From contig NZ_BBZK01000006.1 in the NCBI RefSeq assembly GCF_001748085.1, positions 191,657-255,656 of the forward strand: a stretch of 64,000 bases of DNA, written 5' to 3'. Source of the stretch: Streptomyces sp. TP-A0874. Its GTDB lineage: Bacteria > Actinomycetota > Actinomycetes > Streptomycetales > Streptomycetaceae. Below are positions 30,384 to 39,520 of the stretch, one piece after another (position 1 is the first letter of the stretch; every line of letters starts with the position of its first letter). The position numbers were made by a program, and so were the translations under genes. Under the pieces are notes generated by a model that made no database searches, was not told the origin of the DNA, and was given only the letters and a program-made list of their open reading frames with translations.

Positions 30384-30587
30384 TCAGTCACCCGGCGCGG
30401 TCCGGACATCGGCCGCGAGCGGCGCCACCGACCGCTCGAACTCCTCGGCCGCCCGCTCCACCAGCACCGATGCCTCAGCCAGCCGCCCGGCCAGTCTTCT
30501 GACCTCCAGGGCGACGCGAACCGCGAGAACGCCGAGGACGGCGGTTCCGGTGAAGGCGAGGGCGAGGGCGATCATGGGCCAGAACAT
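30384..30587 (-). CDS. Small membrane protein of unknown function
   Basis: A 67-residue protein with one N-terminal membrane helix (MIALALAFTGTAVLGVLAV) followed by an amphipathic helix rich in Arg, Glu and Ala (RVALEVRRLAGRLAEAS). This topology resembles small DUF948-like or TatB-like proteins but no family can be named with confidence. It lies between pafC and tatA on the same strand, a position where I recall other Streptomyces carrying a similar small gene. A TAGGCT sequence ends six bases before the ATG, exactly where a -10 would be for a leaderless transcript, and there is no Shine-Dalgarno sequence. Confidence 0.7.
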   Translation of the reverse strand: MFWPMIALALAFTGTAVLGVLAVRVALEVRRLAGRLAEASVLVERAAEEFERSVAPLAADVRTAPGD

Positions 30588-30692
30588 GCCGTGAGCCTAG
30601 TGGAGCGTCCGGTCGGAAGAAGCCGGGACGCCCGTCGCGGAGGTGCGGTTCGGCCGCCGGACCGGGACCCGCAGGGGACGGCGTGGAGCCGC

Positions 30693-31646
30693 TCACCCTT
30701 CCTCGTAGGCCGCCAGCGCCTCGGCGGCAGCGGTCCGGGCGCTCTCCGCGAGTTCCCGCGGGGCCACGATGCGGCCGTCCCGGCCGAGGCGCAGCGCGAG
30801 ACGGCGCAGCGAGGCGGGGTCGGGGGTGCGCAGGGTGATCCGCAGCCCTCCGTCCGCCCGCTCCTCGGCGCTGTCGTGCGGGTAGTACTCCGCGACCCAG
30901 CGGCCCGCCGGCCCGACCTCGATGACGACCTTCGGATCCTCGGCCGCGGGCTGGATCAGCTCCTGGGAGAGGTCGCGCAGTTCCAGCGGCGGCGGTTCGG
31001 CGGGCTCGTCCAGCACCCTGATCTCGGCAACGCGGTCCAGCCGGAAGGTGCGCCTGGCCTCCGAGAGCCGGCACCAGGCCTCCACGTAGGTGTGGCCGAC
31101 CGCGAAGAGCCGGATCGGATCGATCTCCCGCTCGGTGAGCTCGTCCCGGGCCGGCGAGTAGTACCGCAGCCAGAGCCTGCGCCGGCGGGCGATGGCCCGG
31201 TCGACGTCGGCGAAGACCTCGCCCTCCGATTCGAAGGTGACGCTGAGCCGGGCGCTGGCACCCGCGGTCTCCCCGGCGGCCGCCTCGAGCTTGGCGGTCG
31301 CCCGGAGCAGCGCCTGCCGGTCGCTTTCGCGCAGGCCCGGCAGGGTGGCGACGGCACGGGCGGCGACCAGGAGCGCGGTGGCCTCGTCGGCGGCGAGCCG
31401 CAGCGGGGCGGCGACGTCGTCGGGGTTGTGCCACCAGATGCGGTCGCCGTCGGTGTCGATGTCGAGCAGGTCACCGCCCCGGAAGCTGGTGCCGCACATC
31501 GGGAGCACGTCGAGGTCGGCGATGAGCTGCTCCTCGGTGATGCCGAAGGCTCGGGCCACGTCGCTGACGCGGGCGCCGGGGCGCTCCCGCAGGTAGGTCA
31601 CCAGGGAGAGCATCCGGCGGGTCTGGTCGATCGCGTTGGTCGCCAT
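30693..31646 (-). CDS. pafC: WYL-domain transcriptional activator PafC
   Basis: A 317-residue regulator: an N-terminal winged helix (TRRMLSLVTYLRERPGARVSDVARAFGIT), a WYL domain (about 160-240, with LWLRYYSPARDELTEREIDPI and the arginine segment) and a C-terminal WCX extension ending AYEEG. PafB and PafC act as a heterodimer. In mycobacteria this activates the RecA/LexA-independent DNA damage regulon, apparently after sensing single-stranded DNA through the WYL domain. It starts 33 bp downstream of pafB on the same strand. The location next to the Pup-proteasome genes is conserved in Actinobacteria. Confidence 0.92.
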   Translation of the reverse strand: MATNAIDQTRRMLSLVTYLRERPGARVSDVARAFGITEEQLIADLDVLPMCGTSFRGGDLLDIDTDGDRIWWHNPDDVAAPLRLAADEATALLVAARAVATLPGLRESDRQALLRATAKLEAAAGETAGASARLSVTFESEGEVFADVDRAIARRRRLWLRYYSPARDELTEREIDPIRLFAVGHTYVEAWCRLSEARRTFRLDRVAEIRVLDEPAEPPPLELRDLSQELIQPAAEDPKVVIEVGPAGRWVAEYYPHDSAEERADGGLRITLRTPDPASLRRLALRLGRDGRIVAPRELAESARTAAAEALAAYEEG

Positions 31647-31679
31647 GGGCGGTCTGTCGTGTCCTTCTCTTCGTCTCAG

Positions 31680-32639
31680 TCAGCCCTTGGCGACGGCCCG
31701 GAGCCGGTCCACCACGTCGGCCCGGAGCTCGGCGGGCTCCAGCACCACCACGTCGGCGCCGAACTCCACGAGCCAGGCGTCCAGGCCGTGGCCGTAGGGG
31801 ATCTCCAGCTCCTGCCAGCCGTCACCGGTGTCCCGGACGGCGAGCGCGCGGGCGCGGAGCGGGTAACCCGCGCCGTCGCGCAGCCTGATCCGGGCCTTGC
31901 TGGTGGCCACTTCCCCGGCCCAGCGCTCCACGGTCTCCCGGACGGTCACATGGTCGGGGACGGGAGCGGTGAAGGCTCCGGCCCGGGAACGGACCCGGCC
32001 GGTGATCCGGGAGAGACGGAAGACCCGTTCGTCCCCGCGGTCGCGGTCCCATCCGGCCAGATACCAGTGGCCCCGCCAGCACTCCAGCGTCCAGGGCTCG
32101 ACCTGACGGGTCTCCGGATGGGCCGCGGTGGCCTTGCGGTAGTCGAAAGTGACCGGTCGGCGGTCGCGGCAGGCGAGCATCAGCGGTTCGAAGGCCGACT
32201 CCCGGGCCGGAATCCTCGGCTCCAGGGCGCTGTGCTCCTGGTGCGGGTCCTCGGCGAGCGGCATACCGGCGGCGCGCAGCTTCTGGAGCGCCCCGCTGGC
32301 GGCGCCGGCGAGCCGGGCGTGCTGCCACACCTTTGCCGCCAGGCCGAGGGCGGCGGCCTCCTCGACCTCCAGGGCCACCGGTGGCAGACGGTTGCTGTCG
32401 CGGCGAGCGAGGTAGCCGATCTCACCGTCGGCGCCCTCGACGGTCTCGATGACCAGTCCGAGTTCGCGCAGGTCGTCCTTGTCCCGCTCGAACATCCGGT
32501 TGAAGGCGTCCTCGTTGCCTTCCTCGACCTGGAGGTAGGCCTCGATGGAGCCACGCAGTTCGCGCTTGCTGAGCGGGCGGCGGGTCCCGAGCAGGCACAG
32601 CGCGAGGTTCATCAGCCGCTCGGCCTTGGCAATCGCCAT
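31680..32639 (-). CDS. pafB: WYL-domain transcriptional activator PafB
   Basis: A 319-residue partner of PafC with the same architecture. The helix-turn-helix begins MAIAKAERLMNLALCLLGTR and continues RPLSKRELRGSIEAY. The WYL domain includes RRPVTFDYRKATAAHPETRQVEPWTL and GHWYLAGWDRDRGDERVFRL. A C-terminal WCX domain ends DRLRAVAKG. The ATG at 32639 has GAGGG five bases upstream; the TTG one codon before it is less likely. It is the first gene of the pafB-pafC pair and is separated from the upstream FKBP gene by a strong terminator. Confidence 0.92.
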   Translation of the reverse strand: MAIAKAERLMNLALCLLGTRRPLSKRELRGSIEAYLQVEEGNEDAFNRMFERDKDDLRELGLVIETVEGADGEIGYLARRDSNRLPPVALEVEEAAALGLAAKVWQHARLAGAASGALQKLRAAGMPLAEDPHQEHSALEPRIPARESAFEPLMLACRDRRPVTFDYRKATAAHPETRQVEPWTLECWRGHWYLAGWDRDRGDERVFRLSRITGRVRSRAGAFTAPVPDHVTVRETVERWAGEVATSKARIRLRDGAGYPLRARALAVRDTGDGWQELEIPYGHGLDAWLVEFGADVVVLEPAELRADVVDRLRAVAKG

Positions 32640-32705
32640 CAACGCCCTCTCTCGTCGCGCTCCCCCAGTCGCTGACCGTACCGCTACGGGCCCTTCCCGG
32701 CCAAA

Positions 32706-32744
32706 GCCGAGGGCCCCTGGAGAAGCGCTCCAGGGGCCCTCGGC
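32706..32744. terminator. Strong hairpin terminator between FKBP gene and pafB
   Basis: A perfect 17-bp inverted repeat (32706-32722 with 32728-32744, 5-nt loop) lies between the two genes, downstream of the FKBP stop. Confidence 0.8.
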
Positions 32745-32797
32745 CCGGTCTGCCCGCGACCGGCCGTCTGCCGGCCGACGCCCACGGGAGGCGTCGA

Positions 32798-33172
32798 TCA
32801 GACGGAGACCAGATCGCAGACGAAGATCAGCGTCTCTCCCGGCTTGATTCGGCCGCCCCCGGCTCCCCGGTCCCCGTAGGCGAGGTGGGCGGGGATGGTC
32901 AGCTCGCGCCGGCCACCGACCTTCATACCCTGGACGCCCTGGTCCCAGCCGGTGATGACCTGGCCGACGCCCAGCTGGAAGCGGAGCGGTGTACCACGGT
33001 TCCAGCTCGCGTCGAACTCCTCGCCGGTGCTGAACGCCACGCCGACATAGTGCACGGAGACCGTGTCACCAGCCTTGGCGACCGGGCCGTTCCCCTCCCA
33101 GACGTCCCTGATCTGCAGCTCCGTGGGGGGTTCTCCACCTGGGAAGTCGACCTCGGGCTTGTCGATGCTCAC
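32798..33172 (-). CDS. FKBP-type peptidyl-prolyl isomerase, cytoplasmic
   Basis: A 124-residue single-domain FKBP that catalyses cis-trans isomerisation of prolyl bonds. It has the active-site pattern VHYVGVAFSTGEEFDASWNRG, then FQLGVGQVITGWDQGVQGMKVGGRR and the closing AYGDRG segment. There is no signal peptide. The GTG at 33172 has AGGAG at spacing 5; the frame extends 13 codons further but without homology. It is downstream of the two-domain FKBP lipoprotein on the same strand, and its position among the Pup-proteasome genes recalls a conserved Streptomyces arrangement. Confidence 0.95.
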   Translation of the reverse strand: MSIDKPEVDFPGGEPPTELQIRDVWEGNGPVAKAGDTVSVHYVGVAFSTGEEFDASWNRGTPLRFQLGVGQVITGWDQGVQGMKVGGRRELTIPAHLAYGDRGAGGGRIKPGETLIFVCDLVSV

Positions 33173-33226
33173 TACTGCTCCTACGAACGATCTTGTCGGC
33201 AACCGTGCCATTCTGGCAGAGGTCGA

Positions 33227-34231
33227 TCACACCTTGCCGACGATGTCGACGCTGAACACCAACGTGTTCTTGTCGAGGCCGCTCTGCGGGTTGTTGGCGT
33301 AGCCCATCTCCGGCGGGATGACGATCAGCACCCGGTCACCGACCCGCTTGCCGACCAGGGCCTTGTCCCAGCCCTCGACCACCGCGCCGGTGCCGATCTG
33401 GAAGCTGGTGGCTCCGCCGTGGTCCCAGGAGGAGTCGAACTTCTCCCCGTCCTCCCACTTCACACCGGTGTACTGGGCGATCAGCCCGTCACCGGCCTCG
33501 ACCTTCGGGCCGTCCCCCTTGCTCAGTACCTGCTGCTTCAGCTCCTTGGGAGCCTTCACGCCCTTGGGAATGGTGATCTTCGCGGCCTTCTTCGACGCGA
33601 TCTCGACCTTGGGCATGCCCTCTCCCGGCTTGGCCGGCTCACCCTTGGCCTCGGCCTCCTTCTCGACCTTGCTGGCGCCGACCACGTCCAGCACCCACAC
33701 CAGTCCGTCCGTCGGCTTGATGGCCGCGTCGGGGCCGAGGTTGCCGACGAGCGCCTCAGCGGTTCCCTCGACCGAGACCCGGCTGCCGACCTTCTTCCCG
33801 ACCACCGCGTCAGCCACCGCGGACGGCAGCACGCCGGGCTGGCCCATCTGCTGGATGATCTGCTGCCGCGGGGCCTTCTTGTCGGTGGACGTCGCCCAGC
33901 TGTCGCCGAGGTTCTTGCCGTCCTTCATGCTCTCCAGGGCGGAGTCCATGCGCACGAAGTCGCCCTTGACGACCTTGGCGCCGTCGCCCTCGGTGATGGT
34001 GCTCACCACCGCCTTGCTGGCCGGTTCGGCGTCCTTGGGCACCGAGATCTTCGGCTTCTTGCCGAACTCTCCGGAGACCTTCGCGACCGCGGCGTCCTTG
34101 TCGTCGTCGTCGGACCCGCAGGCGGCGGCCGTGAACAGCAGCACCGGCACGGTGAGAGCCGCGACCAGGCGGCGGGCGTACTTCGCGTGGGAGCGGGGGC
34201 GTGGGGGGCGTCCCCCGGGTGTCTTCAACAT
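33227..34231 (-). CDS. Two-domain FKBP lipoprotein
   Basis: A 334-residue lipoprotein: a basic N-terminus, a hydrophobic core (LVAALTVPVLLF) and the lipobox TAAAC for lipid attachment on the outer face of the membrane. Two FKBP-like domains follow. The C-terminal one is intact (AQYTGVKWEDGEKFDSSWDHG, VVEGWDKALVGKRVGDRV, IPPEMGYAN). The N-terminal one (about 65-190) keeps the scaffold but lacks the usual active-site sequence, so it is probably non-catalytic and may bind clients. A Lys/Ala/Glu-rich linker joins the two domains. It likely helps fold exported proteins. ATG at 34231. Directly upstream lies a miniature inverted-repeat element. Confidence 0.9.
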   Translation of the reverse strand: MLKTPGGRPPRPRSHAKYARRLVAALTVPVLLFTAAACGSDDDDKDAAVAKVSGEFGKKPKISVPKDAEPASKAVVSTITEGDGAKVVKGDFVRMDSALESMKDGKNLGDSWATSTDKKAPRQQIIQQMGQPGVLPSAVADAVVGKKVGSRVSVEGTAEALVGNLGPDAAIKPTDGLVWVLDVVGASKVEKEAEAKGEPAKPGEGMPKVEIASKKAAKITIPKGVKAPKELKQQVLSKGDGPKVEAGDGLIAQYTGVKWEDGEKFDSSWDHGGATSFQIGTGAVVEGWDKALVGKRVGDRVLIVIPPEMGYANNPQSGLDKNTLVFSVDIVGKV

Positions 34232-34261
34232 CAATCCAACTTGGGGCTAGTGGAGGTTAAG

Positions 34262-34418
34262 CGCTGTCCCGTAATCCCTGGCGGGCGCACGACGACCGCC
34301 AGGACGCCTCGCCGCGCTGTCGGAACCTCCGGACACGCTCAGTATCCGAACGTCCCTCCGCTTTGCGACACACCGCGCCTGACGCCGTGCGCTGATCCAC
34401 CGGAGATTGCGGGACAGC
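34262..34418. mobile_element. Miniature inverted-repeat element (MITE-like)
   Basis: About 157 bp bounded by imperfect terminal inverted repeats: the left end reads GCTGTCCCGTAATCCC and the complement of the right end (34402-34418) reads GCTGTCCCGCAATCTCC. Next to the left end is a perfect 8-bp stem (CCTGGCGG with CCGCCAGG, 34277-34303). It contains no gene. These ends resemble termini of IS elements frequent in Streptomyces intergenic regions (recollection, no search done). It fills the gap between pafA and the FKBP lipoprotein gene. Confidence 0.65.
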
Positions 34419-34537
34419 CCTTGGCGAACCGTTCAAGCCACTCTACGGCCTGCTGCCCGGGAGACGGCGGAAAGCAGTCGAGGCCGTCGCGCCCGGGGCC
34501 TGGAGCGCCCCGGCGCGCGACGGCCTCCGTGGCCGCC

Positions 34538-35899
34538 TCACATACCGGCGATGAGCTTCTCCACCCGCTCGTCGACCGAGCGGAAGGGGTCCTTGCACAG
34601 CACCGTGCGCTGGGCCTGGTCGTTGAGCTTGAGGTGCACCCAGTCCACGGTGAAGTCCCGGCGCTGCTCCTGGGCCCGTCGGATGAAGTCCCCGCGGAGC
34701 CGGGCACGGGTGGTCTGCGGAGGGACGGACTTCCCCTCGAAGATCCTCAGGTCGTCGCAGACCCTCGCCGCCTGACCGCGCTTCTCCAGGAGGTAGTACA
34801 GGCCGCGGGGGCGGTGGATGTCGTGATAGGCGAGATCTATCTGTGCGATGCGCGGGTGCGACATGGTGATGTTGTTCTTCGCCCGGTAGCCCTCGATGAG
34901 CTTGTACTTCATCACCCAGTCGATCTCGGTGTCGATCTTGTCCAGCTCGCCGGTGCGGATCGCCTCCAGACTCCGGCCCCACAGTTCCAGCACCCGCTCG
35001 ATGGTGCCGGTGCGGAGACCGCGCCGCTCGCAGAAGTCCACCGCCTTCTCGTAGTACTCCTGCTGCACCTCCAGGGCGGACGCCTCGCGCCCGCTGGCCA
35101 GCCGCACCTTGCGCTGGCCGGTCGTGTCGTGGCTGACCTCCCGGATGGCGCGGATCGGGTTCTCCAGGGTGAGGTCTCGCATCACCGTGCCCGCCTCGAT
35201 CATGCGGAGCACGAGGTCGGTGGCGCCGACCTTGAGCAGCATCGTCGTCTCGGACATGTTGGAGTCCCCGACGATCACATGGAGCCGCCGGTAGCGTTCG
35301 GCGTCCGCGTGCGGCTCGTCTCGGGTGTTGATGATGGGGCGGGAGCGGGTGGTCGCCGAGCTGACGCCCTCCCAGATGTGCTCCGCGCGCTGGCTGACGC
35401 AGTAGACCGCTCCCCGCGGTGTCTGCAGCACCTTGCCCGCACCGCAGATCAGCTGTCGGGTGACGAGGAACGGGATGAGGATGTCGGCGAGCCGGGAGAA
35501 CTCCCCGTGCCGGGCCACGAGGTAGTTCTCGTGGCAGCCGTAGGAGTTGCCCGCCGAGTCGGTGTTGTTCTTGAAGAGGTAGACGTCGCCCGCGATGCCC
35601 TCCTCGTGCAGGCGTCTTTCGGCGTCGACCTGAAGTCCTTCGAGGATTCGCTCCCCGGACTTGTCGTGGGTCACGAGCTCGATCACGTTGTCACATTCAG
35701 GGGTCGCATATTCCGGATGCGAGCCGACATCGAGGTAGAGGCGGGCGCCGTTCCGCAGGAAGACGTTGCTGCTGCGGCCCCAGGAAACGACACGGCGGAA
35801 GAGGTAGCGCGCCACTTCGTCAGGCGACAGTCGGCGCTGTCCCCTGAAAGTGCAAGTGACGCCGTACTCGTTCTCCAGCCCGAAAATGCGGCGGTCCAT
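34538..35899 (-). CDS. pafA: Pup-protein ligase PafA
   Basis: A 453-residue carboxylate-amine ligase of the glutamine-synthetase-like fold. It links the C-terminal glutamate of Pup to lysines of target proteins using ATP. The magnesium/ATP motif is at the N-terminus ([15 protein letters not shown]) and the catalytic aspartate is in [18 protein letters not shown]. The conserved [20 protein letters not shown] segment, shared with Dop, is present, as is the C-terminal domain ([15 protein letters not shown]). Full length. It is not directly next to prcA here: an MFS gene intervenes, and only 9 bp separate the MFS stop from the pafA start, so they may not be in the usual order of transcription. 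Confidence 0.97.
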   Translation of the reverse strand: MDRRIFGLENEYGVTCTFRGQRRLSPDEVARYLFRRVVSWGRSSNVFLRNGARLYLDVGSHPEYATPECDNVIELVTHDKSGERILEGLQVDAERRLHEEGIAGDVYLFKNNTDSAGNSYGCHENYLVARHGEFSRLADILIPFLVTRQLICGAGKVLQTPRGAVYCVSQRAEHIWEGVSSATTRSRPIINTRDEPHADAERYRRLHVIVGDSNMSETTMLLKVGATDLVLRMIEAGTVMRDLTLENPIRAIREVSHDTTGQRKVRLASGREASALEVQQEYYEKAVDFCERRGLRTGTIERVLELWGRSLEAIRTGELDKIDTEIDWVMKYKLIEGYRAKNNITMSHPRIAQIDLAYHDIHRPRGLYYLLEKRGQAARVCDDLRIFEGKSVPPQTTRARLRGDFIRRAQEQRRDFTVDWVHLKLNDQAQRTVLCKDPFRSVDERVEKLIAGM

Positions 35900-35908
35900 G
35901 ACTGAACA

Positions 35909-37186
35909 TTACGCTTGTTGGCCTGCTCTGAAACCGGGTTCCGCCGTACCGTTTCGATCATTTTCCGGCAGGTTTTCAACAACCGCCTCAATGGTCGGGT
36001 TGTCACTCGCGATTTCGAAGGCCTTCGCCGTCATCAGCAGCACCAGCAGCGCCGCGGCCCCACCGGCCCCGGCGACCAGGAATCCCGCCGTGGTGCCGGC
36101 GTTTTCCAGGGCCGGTCCGGCGCCGGCGGTACCCACCGCCGCCCCCACGCCGAAGGAGGTCACCAGCCAGGAGAAGGCCTCGGTCACGGTCCCCCGGGGC
36201 GCGTGGCGGTCGACGACGACGAAGGCGCAAGCGATGGCCGGGGCGAGGAAGACCCCCGCGACCGCGGCGAGCACGGTCATCGCGGCCACCCCCGGGGTCA
36301 GCGCCAACGGCAGGTAGCAGAGCGCGAGCAGGGCGACGATCACCCGGAGCCGCGCCTCCGCACGGCCGGCCCACCGCACGGCCCCGTAGGCCACCCCGCC
36401 GACCAGCGCACCGAACCCGAGCGCGGCCATCAGCAGGCCGTAGACCAGGTCCTGCCCGCCGTGGTCGTCGGCGTAGGCGATCGCCGCCACCGTGATCGAT
36501 CCCAGCGCGGTGCCGACGAAGAAGAAGGCCGCCAGGAGCGCGAGGAGTCCGCGTGACCGCAGGGCACCCAGCCAGTGCGCTTCCCGCGGGGCCGAACGCC
36601 AGGTGCGCGAGGGCTCCGAGACGACGACCGACAGCGCCCCCAGCACCCCCAGGAGGTTTACCACCAGCAGCGCCGTGGCCTCCGACCAGAGCGCCACGGC
36701 GAAGGTGAGCAGCAGCGGACCGACCGTGAACATCACCTCCTGGGCCACCGCGTCCAGGGCGTAGGCGGTCTGCACCCGGTCGGTGCGCCCCAGCACGCTC
36801 GGCCAGAGCGCCCGCAGCCCTCCCTCCAGCGGCGGGGTGCAGAGGCCGGCCACCACCATGGCGGCGTAGGCCAGCGGCAGCGGATCCAGCCCCGCGACGG
36901 CGAAGACGGCCATGCCCAGGGCGGACAGGAAGGCGGAGGGCAGCATGACCCGCGGTTGGCCGTACAGGTCGACGGCCCGCCCGAGCAGGGGCTGGCCGAC
37001 GGCGTTGGACACGCCGTAGACGGCCGAGAGCACACCGGCGAGCGAGTAGCTGCCCCCCTCGGCCCGGGTGAACAGCACGATGGCGATGGCGGCCGTGGCG
37101 TTCGGCATCCGACCCAGCAGCGTCCCGAGCAGCAGGCGCGCCGCATGCCGGGTCCGCAGCAGTTCCAGGTAGCCCACCGCCACCAC
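35909..37186 (-). CDS. MFS transporter
   Basis: A 425-residue major facilitator superfamily protein with about 12 predicted membrane helices. The loop after helix 2 reads LLGRAVDLYGQPRVMLPSA, resembling the MFS signature. It looks like a drug- or metabolite-efflux transporter but no substrate can be assigned. The gene lies between prcA and pafA, all on one strand, and ends 9 bp before pafA, so co-transcription with pafA is likely. I recall an MFS gene at this spot in other Streptomyces; its link to pupylation is unexplained. Start GTG at 37186 or 37183. Confidence 0.88.
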   Translation of the reverse strand: MVAVGYLELLRTRHAARLLLGTLLGRMPNATAAIAIVLFTRAEGGSYSLAGVLSAVYGVSNAVGQPLLGRAVDLYGQPRVMLPSAFLSALGMAVFAVAGLDPLPLAYAAMVVAGLCTPPLEGGLRALWPSVLGRTDRVQTAYALDAVAQEVMFTVGPLLLTFAVALWSEATALLVVNLLGVLGALSVVVSEPSRTWRSAPREAHWLGALRSRGLLALLAAFFFVGTALGSITVAAIAYADDHGGQDLVYGLLMAALGFGALVGGVAYGAVRWAGRAEARLRVIVALLALCYLPLALTPGVAAMTVLAAVAGVFLAPAIACAFVVVDRHAPRGTVTEAFSWLVTSFGVGAAVGTAGAGPALENAGTTAGFLVAGAGGAAALLVLLMTAKAFEIASDNPTIEAVVENLPENDRNGTAEPGFRAGQQA

Positions 37187-37386
37187 CCCCTCGCCTCGGG
37201 ATCGCCGACTGCTCAGCTCCTGCGCCCGGGGGCGGCCCGCTCACGGCGGCCGATCGGACGGGTGCACGGCATGGTGCGGCCGGGCGGGGAACCGGTGCCC
37301 GCCCAGCACCAATGAGAGCACGTGGATCGGGCGGCCCTGCGGTCAGGGGCTCCCGGCGGCCTCCCCCACGGCGCCGGTCCCGGCCG

Positions 37387-38157
37387 CTACGCTTCGGAGT
37401 CCCCGTCGCCCCCGTCGGTCTTCTCTGCCGGCTCCGACCCCGAGTCGGCGTCCTGCGCGGTCTCTTCCAGGAGCCGGGACAGCTGGCTCCCCAGTACCCG
37501 CTTGAACTTGCGCTTCTGCGGACGGGTGCGGTCCAGTACGGCGACCTCCAGCTGCTCGGCGGAGAGGCTTCGCTCCCCGCCGTTGCTGTCCCGGGCCAGG
37601 GAGTCCACCGCCAGCTTGAGCGCCTCGGCCAGGGTCATCCCGTCCCGGTGGCGCTGGCCGAGGTAGCTGCTGATCTGATCGGCGTTGCCGCCGACCGCGA
37701 CCGAGCCGTGCTCGTCCACGATGGAGCCGTCGTGCGGCAGCCGGTAGATCTGGTCGTCCTCCGGCCCCTCCCCCACTTCGGCGACGATCAGTTCGACCTC
37801 GTAGGGCTTCTCCGCGGCGCTGGAGAAGATGGTGCCCAGCGTCTGGGCGTAGACGTTGGCCAGGCCGCGGGCCGTCACGTCGCCACGGTCGTAGGTGTAG
37901 CCCCGTAGGTCGGCGTATCGGACACCTCCGATCCGGAGGTTCTCGAACTCGTTGTACTTGCCCACCGCCGCGAAGGCGATCCGGTCGTAGATCTCGCTGA
38001 CCTTGTGCAGAGCGCGGGACGGGTTCTCGGCGACGAAGACGACGCCGTCGACGTACTGCAGGACGACCACGCTGCGGCCGCGTGCGATGCCCTTCCGGGC
38101 GTACTCGGCCCGGTCGGCCATGGCCTGCTGGGGTGAGACATAGAACGGCGTGGACAC
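37387..38157 (-). CDS. prcA: 20S proteasome alpha subunit
   Basis: A 256-residue alpha-type subunit forming the gated outer rings of the 20S core. The N-terminal gate and H0 helix ([23 protein letters not shown], here given in two parts: [13 protein letters not shown] and [14 protein letters not shown]) are characteristic. The core has [15 protein letters not shown] and [21 protein letters not shown]. The C-terminal 40 residues are acidic and probably disordered. It lacks the catalytic threonine, as expected. It follows prcB by 64 bp. Confidence 0.98.
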   Translation of the reverse strand: MSTPFYVSPQQAMADRAEYARKGIARGRSVVVLQYVDGVVFVAENPSRALHKVSEIYDRIAFAAVGKYNEFENLRIGGVRYADLRGYTYDRGDVTARGLANVYAQTLGTIFSSAAEKPYEVELIVAEVGEGPEDDQIYRLPHDGSIVDEHGSVAVGGNADQISSYLGQRHRDGMTLAEALKLAVDSLARDSNGGERSLSAEQLEVAVLDRTRPQKRKFKRVLGSQLSRLLEETAQDADSGSEPAEKTDGGDGDSEA

Positions 38158-38221
38158 CGGCTATCCGTCCCTTTCCGTCTGTGACAGTGACACGTGCATT
38201 GGCTTCCCCGGCTCCCGGCCC

Positions 38222-39067
38222 TCAGAGCAGGGCGGCCCGCGGACCGTCCGGCTCCGCCATCCGCCGTTCGTGGACCTCGCGGGCGATCTCTGAGGACTCC
38301 GGCTCCGAGAGCCTGCGGAAACCCTCCGCGGTGATGACGGTGACCAGCGGGTAGATCCGACGGGCCAGGTCCGGGCCACCGGTCGCCGAGTCGTCGTCCG
38401 CGGCGTCGTAGAGCGCCTGGACGACGAGCGTCGTCGCCTGCCGTTCGGTGAGGTCCTCCCGGTACAGCTTCTTCAGCGCACCGCGGGCGAAGACCGAACC
38501 GGAGCCGCTGCTCGCGAACCCCAGCTCCTCCGAACGACCGCCGGTCACGTCGTAGCTGAAGATGCGGCCCTTCTCCCGGTCCACGTCCCAGCCGGCGAAC
38601 AGGGGGACGATCGCCAGCCCCTGGAGCGCCATGCCGAGGTTGCCCCGGATCATCGTGGAGAGCCGGTTGGCCTTGCCCTCCAGGGACAGCTGGGCGCCCT
38701 CGACCTTCTCGAAGTGCTCCAGTTCCAGCTGGAAGAGCTTGACCATCTCGACGGCGAGACCAGCGGTGCCGGCGATGCCGACCGCGGAGTACTCGTCGGC
38801 CGGGAAGACCTTCTCGATGTCGCGCTGTGCGATGACGTTGCCCATGGTCGCCCGGCGGTCACCGGCGAGCACCACGCCGCCGGGGAAGGTCGCCGCGACG
38901 ATGGTGGTGCCGTGCGGCGCCTCGACTGCTCCGTGCACCGGCGGCAACTGTCGGTTGCCCGGGAGGACCTCCGGCGCGTGCACGGACAGGAAGTCCATGA
39001 ACGACGAGGAGCCGGGGGTCAGGAAGGCGGCCGGTAGACGCCCGGTGCTACGAGTGTTGGCTTCCAC
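38222..39067 (-). CDS. prcB: 20S proteasome beta subunit
   Basis: A 281-residue precursor of the catalytic subunit. A propeptide of 53 residues ends at HG and is cleaved autocatalytically to expose T54 ([20 protein letters not shown]), the nucleophile. The Asp and Lys partners are in LAGDRR and in the following strand. The GTG at 39067 (M-E-A-N-T-R-S-T-G) has GGAAGG at spacing 6 and matches Streptomyces homologues from memory; the frame extends 12 codons further without support. A hairpin lies between pup and prcB, so the two may be expressed at different levels. Confidence 0.98.
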   Translation of the reverse strand: MEANTRSTGRLPAAFLTPGSSSFMDFLSVHAPEVLPGNRQLPPVHGAVEAPHGTTIVAATFPGGVVLAGDRRATMGNVIAQRDIEKVFPADEYSAVGIAGTAGLAVEMVKLFQLELEHFEKVEGAQLSLEGKANRLSTMIRGNLGMALQGLAIVPLFAGWDVDREKGRIFSYDVTGGRSEELGFASSGSGSVFARGALKKLYREDLTERQATTLVVQALYDAADDDSATGGPDLARRIYPLVTVITAEGFRRLSEPESSEIAREVHERRMAEPDGPRAALL

Positions 39068-39132
39068 GCATATCCTTCCAACGGTCGATCTTGGGATCCG
39101 CATGGACCCTACCCGTGAAGGTCTCCGGGTAC

Positions 39133-39167
39133 CGCCCCCCGGCCCGGGCTTCCGGAGCCGGGGGGCG
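39133..39167 (-). terminator. Hairpin between pup and prcB
   Basis: An 11-bp inverted repeat (39133-39143 with 39157-39167) lies between the pup stop and the prcB start on the minus strand. It may act as a partial terminator or an mRNA end that stabilises the pup message. Confidence 0.55.
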
Positions 39168-39181
39168 ACACTCGGCCGTCC

Positions 39182-39400
39182 CTACTCTCCGCCCTTCTGG
39201 ACGAACGACCGGACGAAGTCCTCGGCGTTCTCCTCGAGAACGTCGTCGATCTCGTCCAGAACGGAGTCCACGTCGTCGTCCAGCTTCTCCTGCCGCTCCT
39301 TGAGGCTTTCGGAGCCCTGGGTGTCCTGCGCCGTCTCCTCCACCTCCTCGGTGGAGCGCGTGGCCTTCTGCTGACTGCCGCCGGTGTCCTTGGTCGCCAT
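39182..39400 (-). CDS. pup: Prokaryotic ubiquitin-like protein Pup (C-terminal Glu)
   Basis: A 72-residue, acidic, intrinsically disordered modifier. The central helix that docks to the ATPase coiled coil (LDDDVDSVLDEIDDVLEENA) and the C-terminus FVRSFVQKGGE are visible. It ends in Glu rather than Gln, so PafA can use it without prior deamidation. The ATG at 39400 matches family N-termini (MATKDTGGSQQKATRSTEE). Located between dop and prcB, as is standard. Confidence 0.98.
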   Translation of the reverse strand: MATKDTGGSQQKATRSTEEVEETAQDTQGSESLKERQEKLDDDVDSVLDEIDDVLEENAEDFVRSFVQKGGE

Positions 39401-39520
39401 GTACCTCACCCCGCTCGGTTGGACGTACAAGATCAGACCCTACAGCCGGGGTCCGACATCGGCTCTGTACTTGCTGTAACGCCCGGGAGCCATCTCGATG
39501 ATTCCCGCTTCCCGGCCGTT

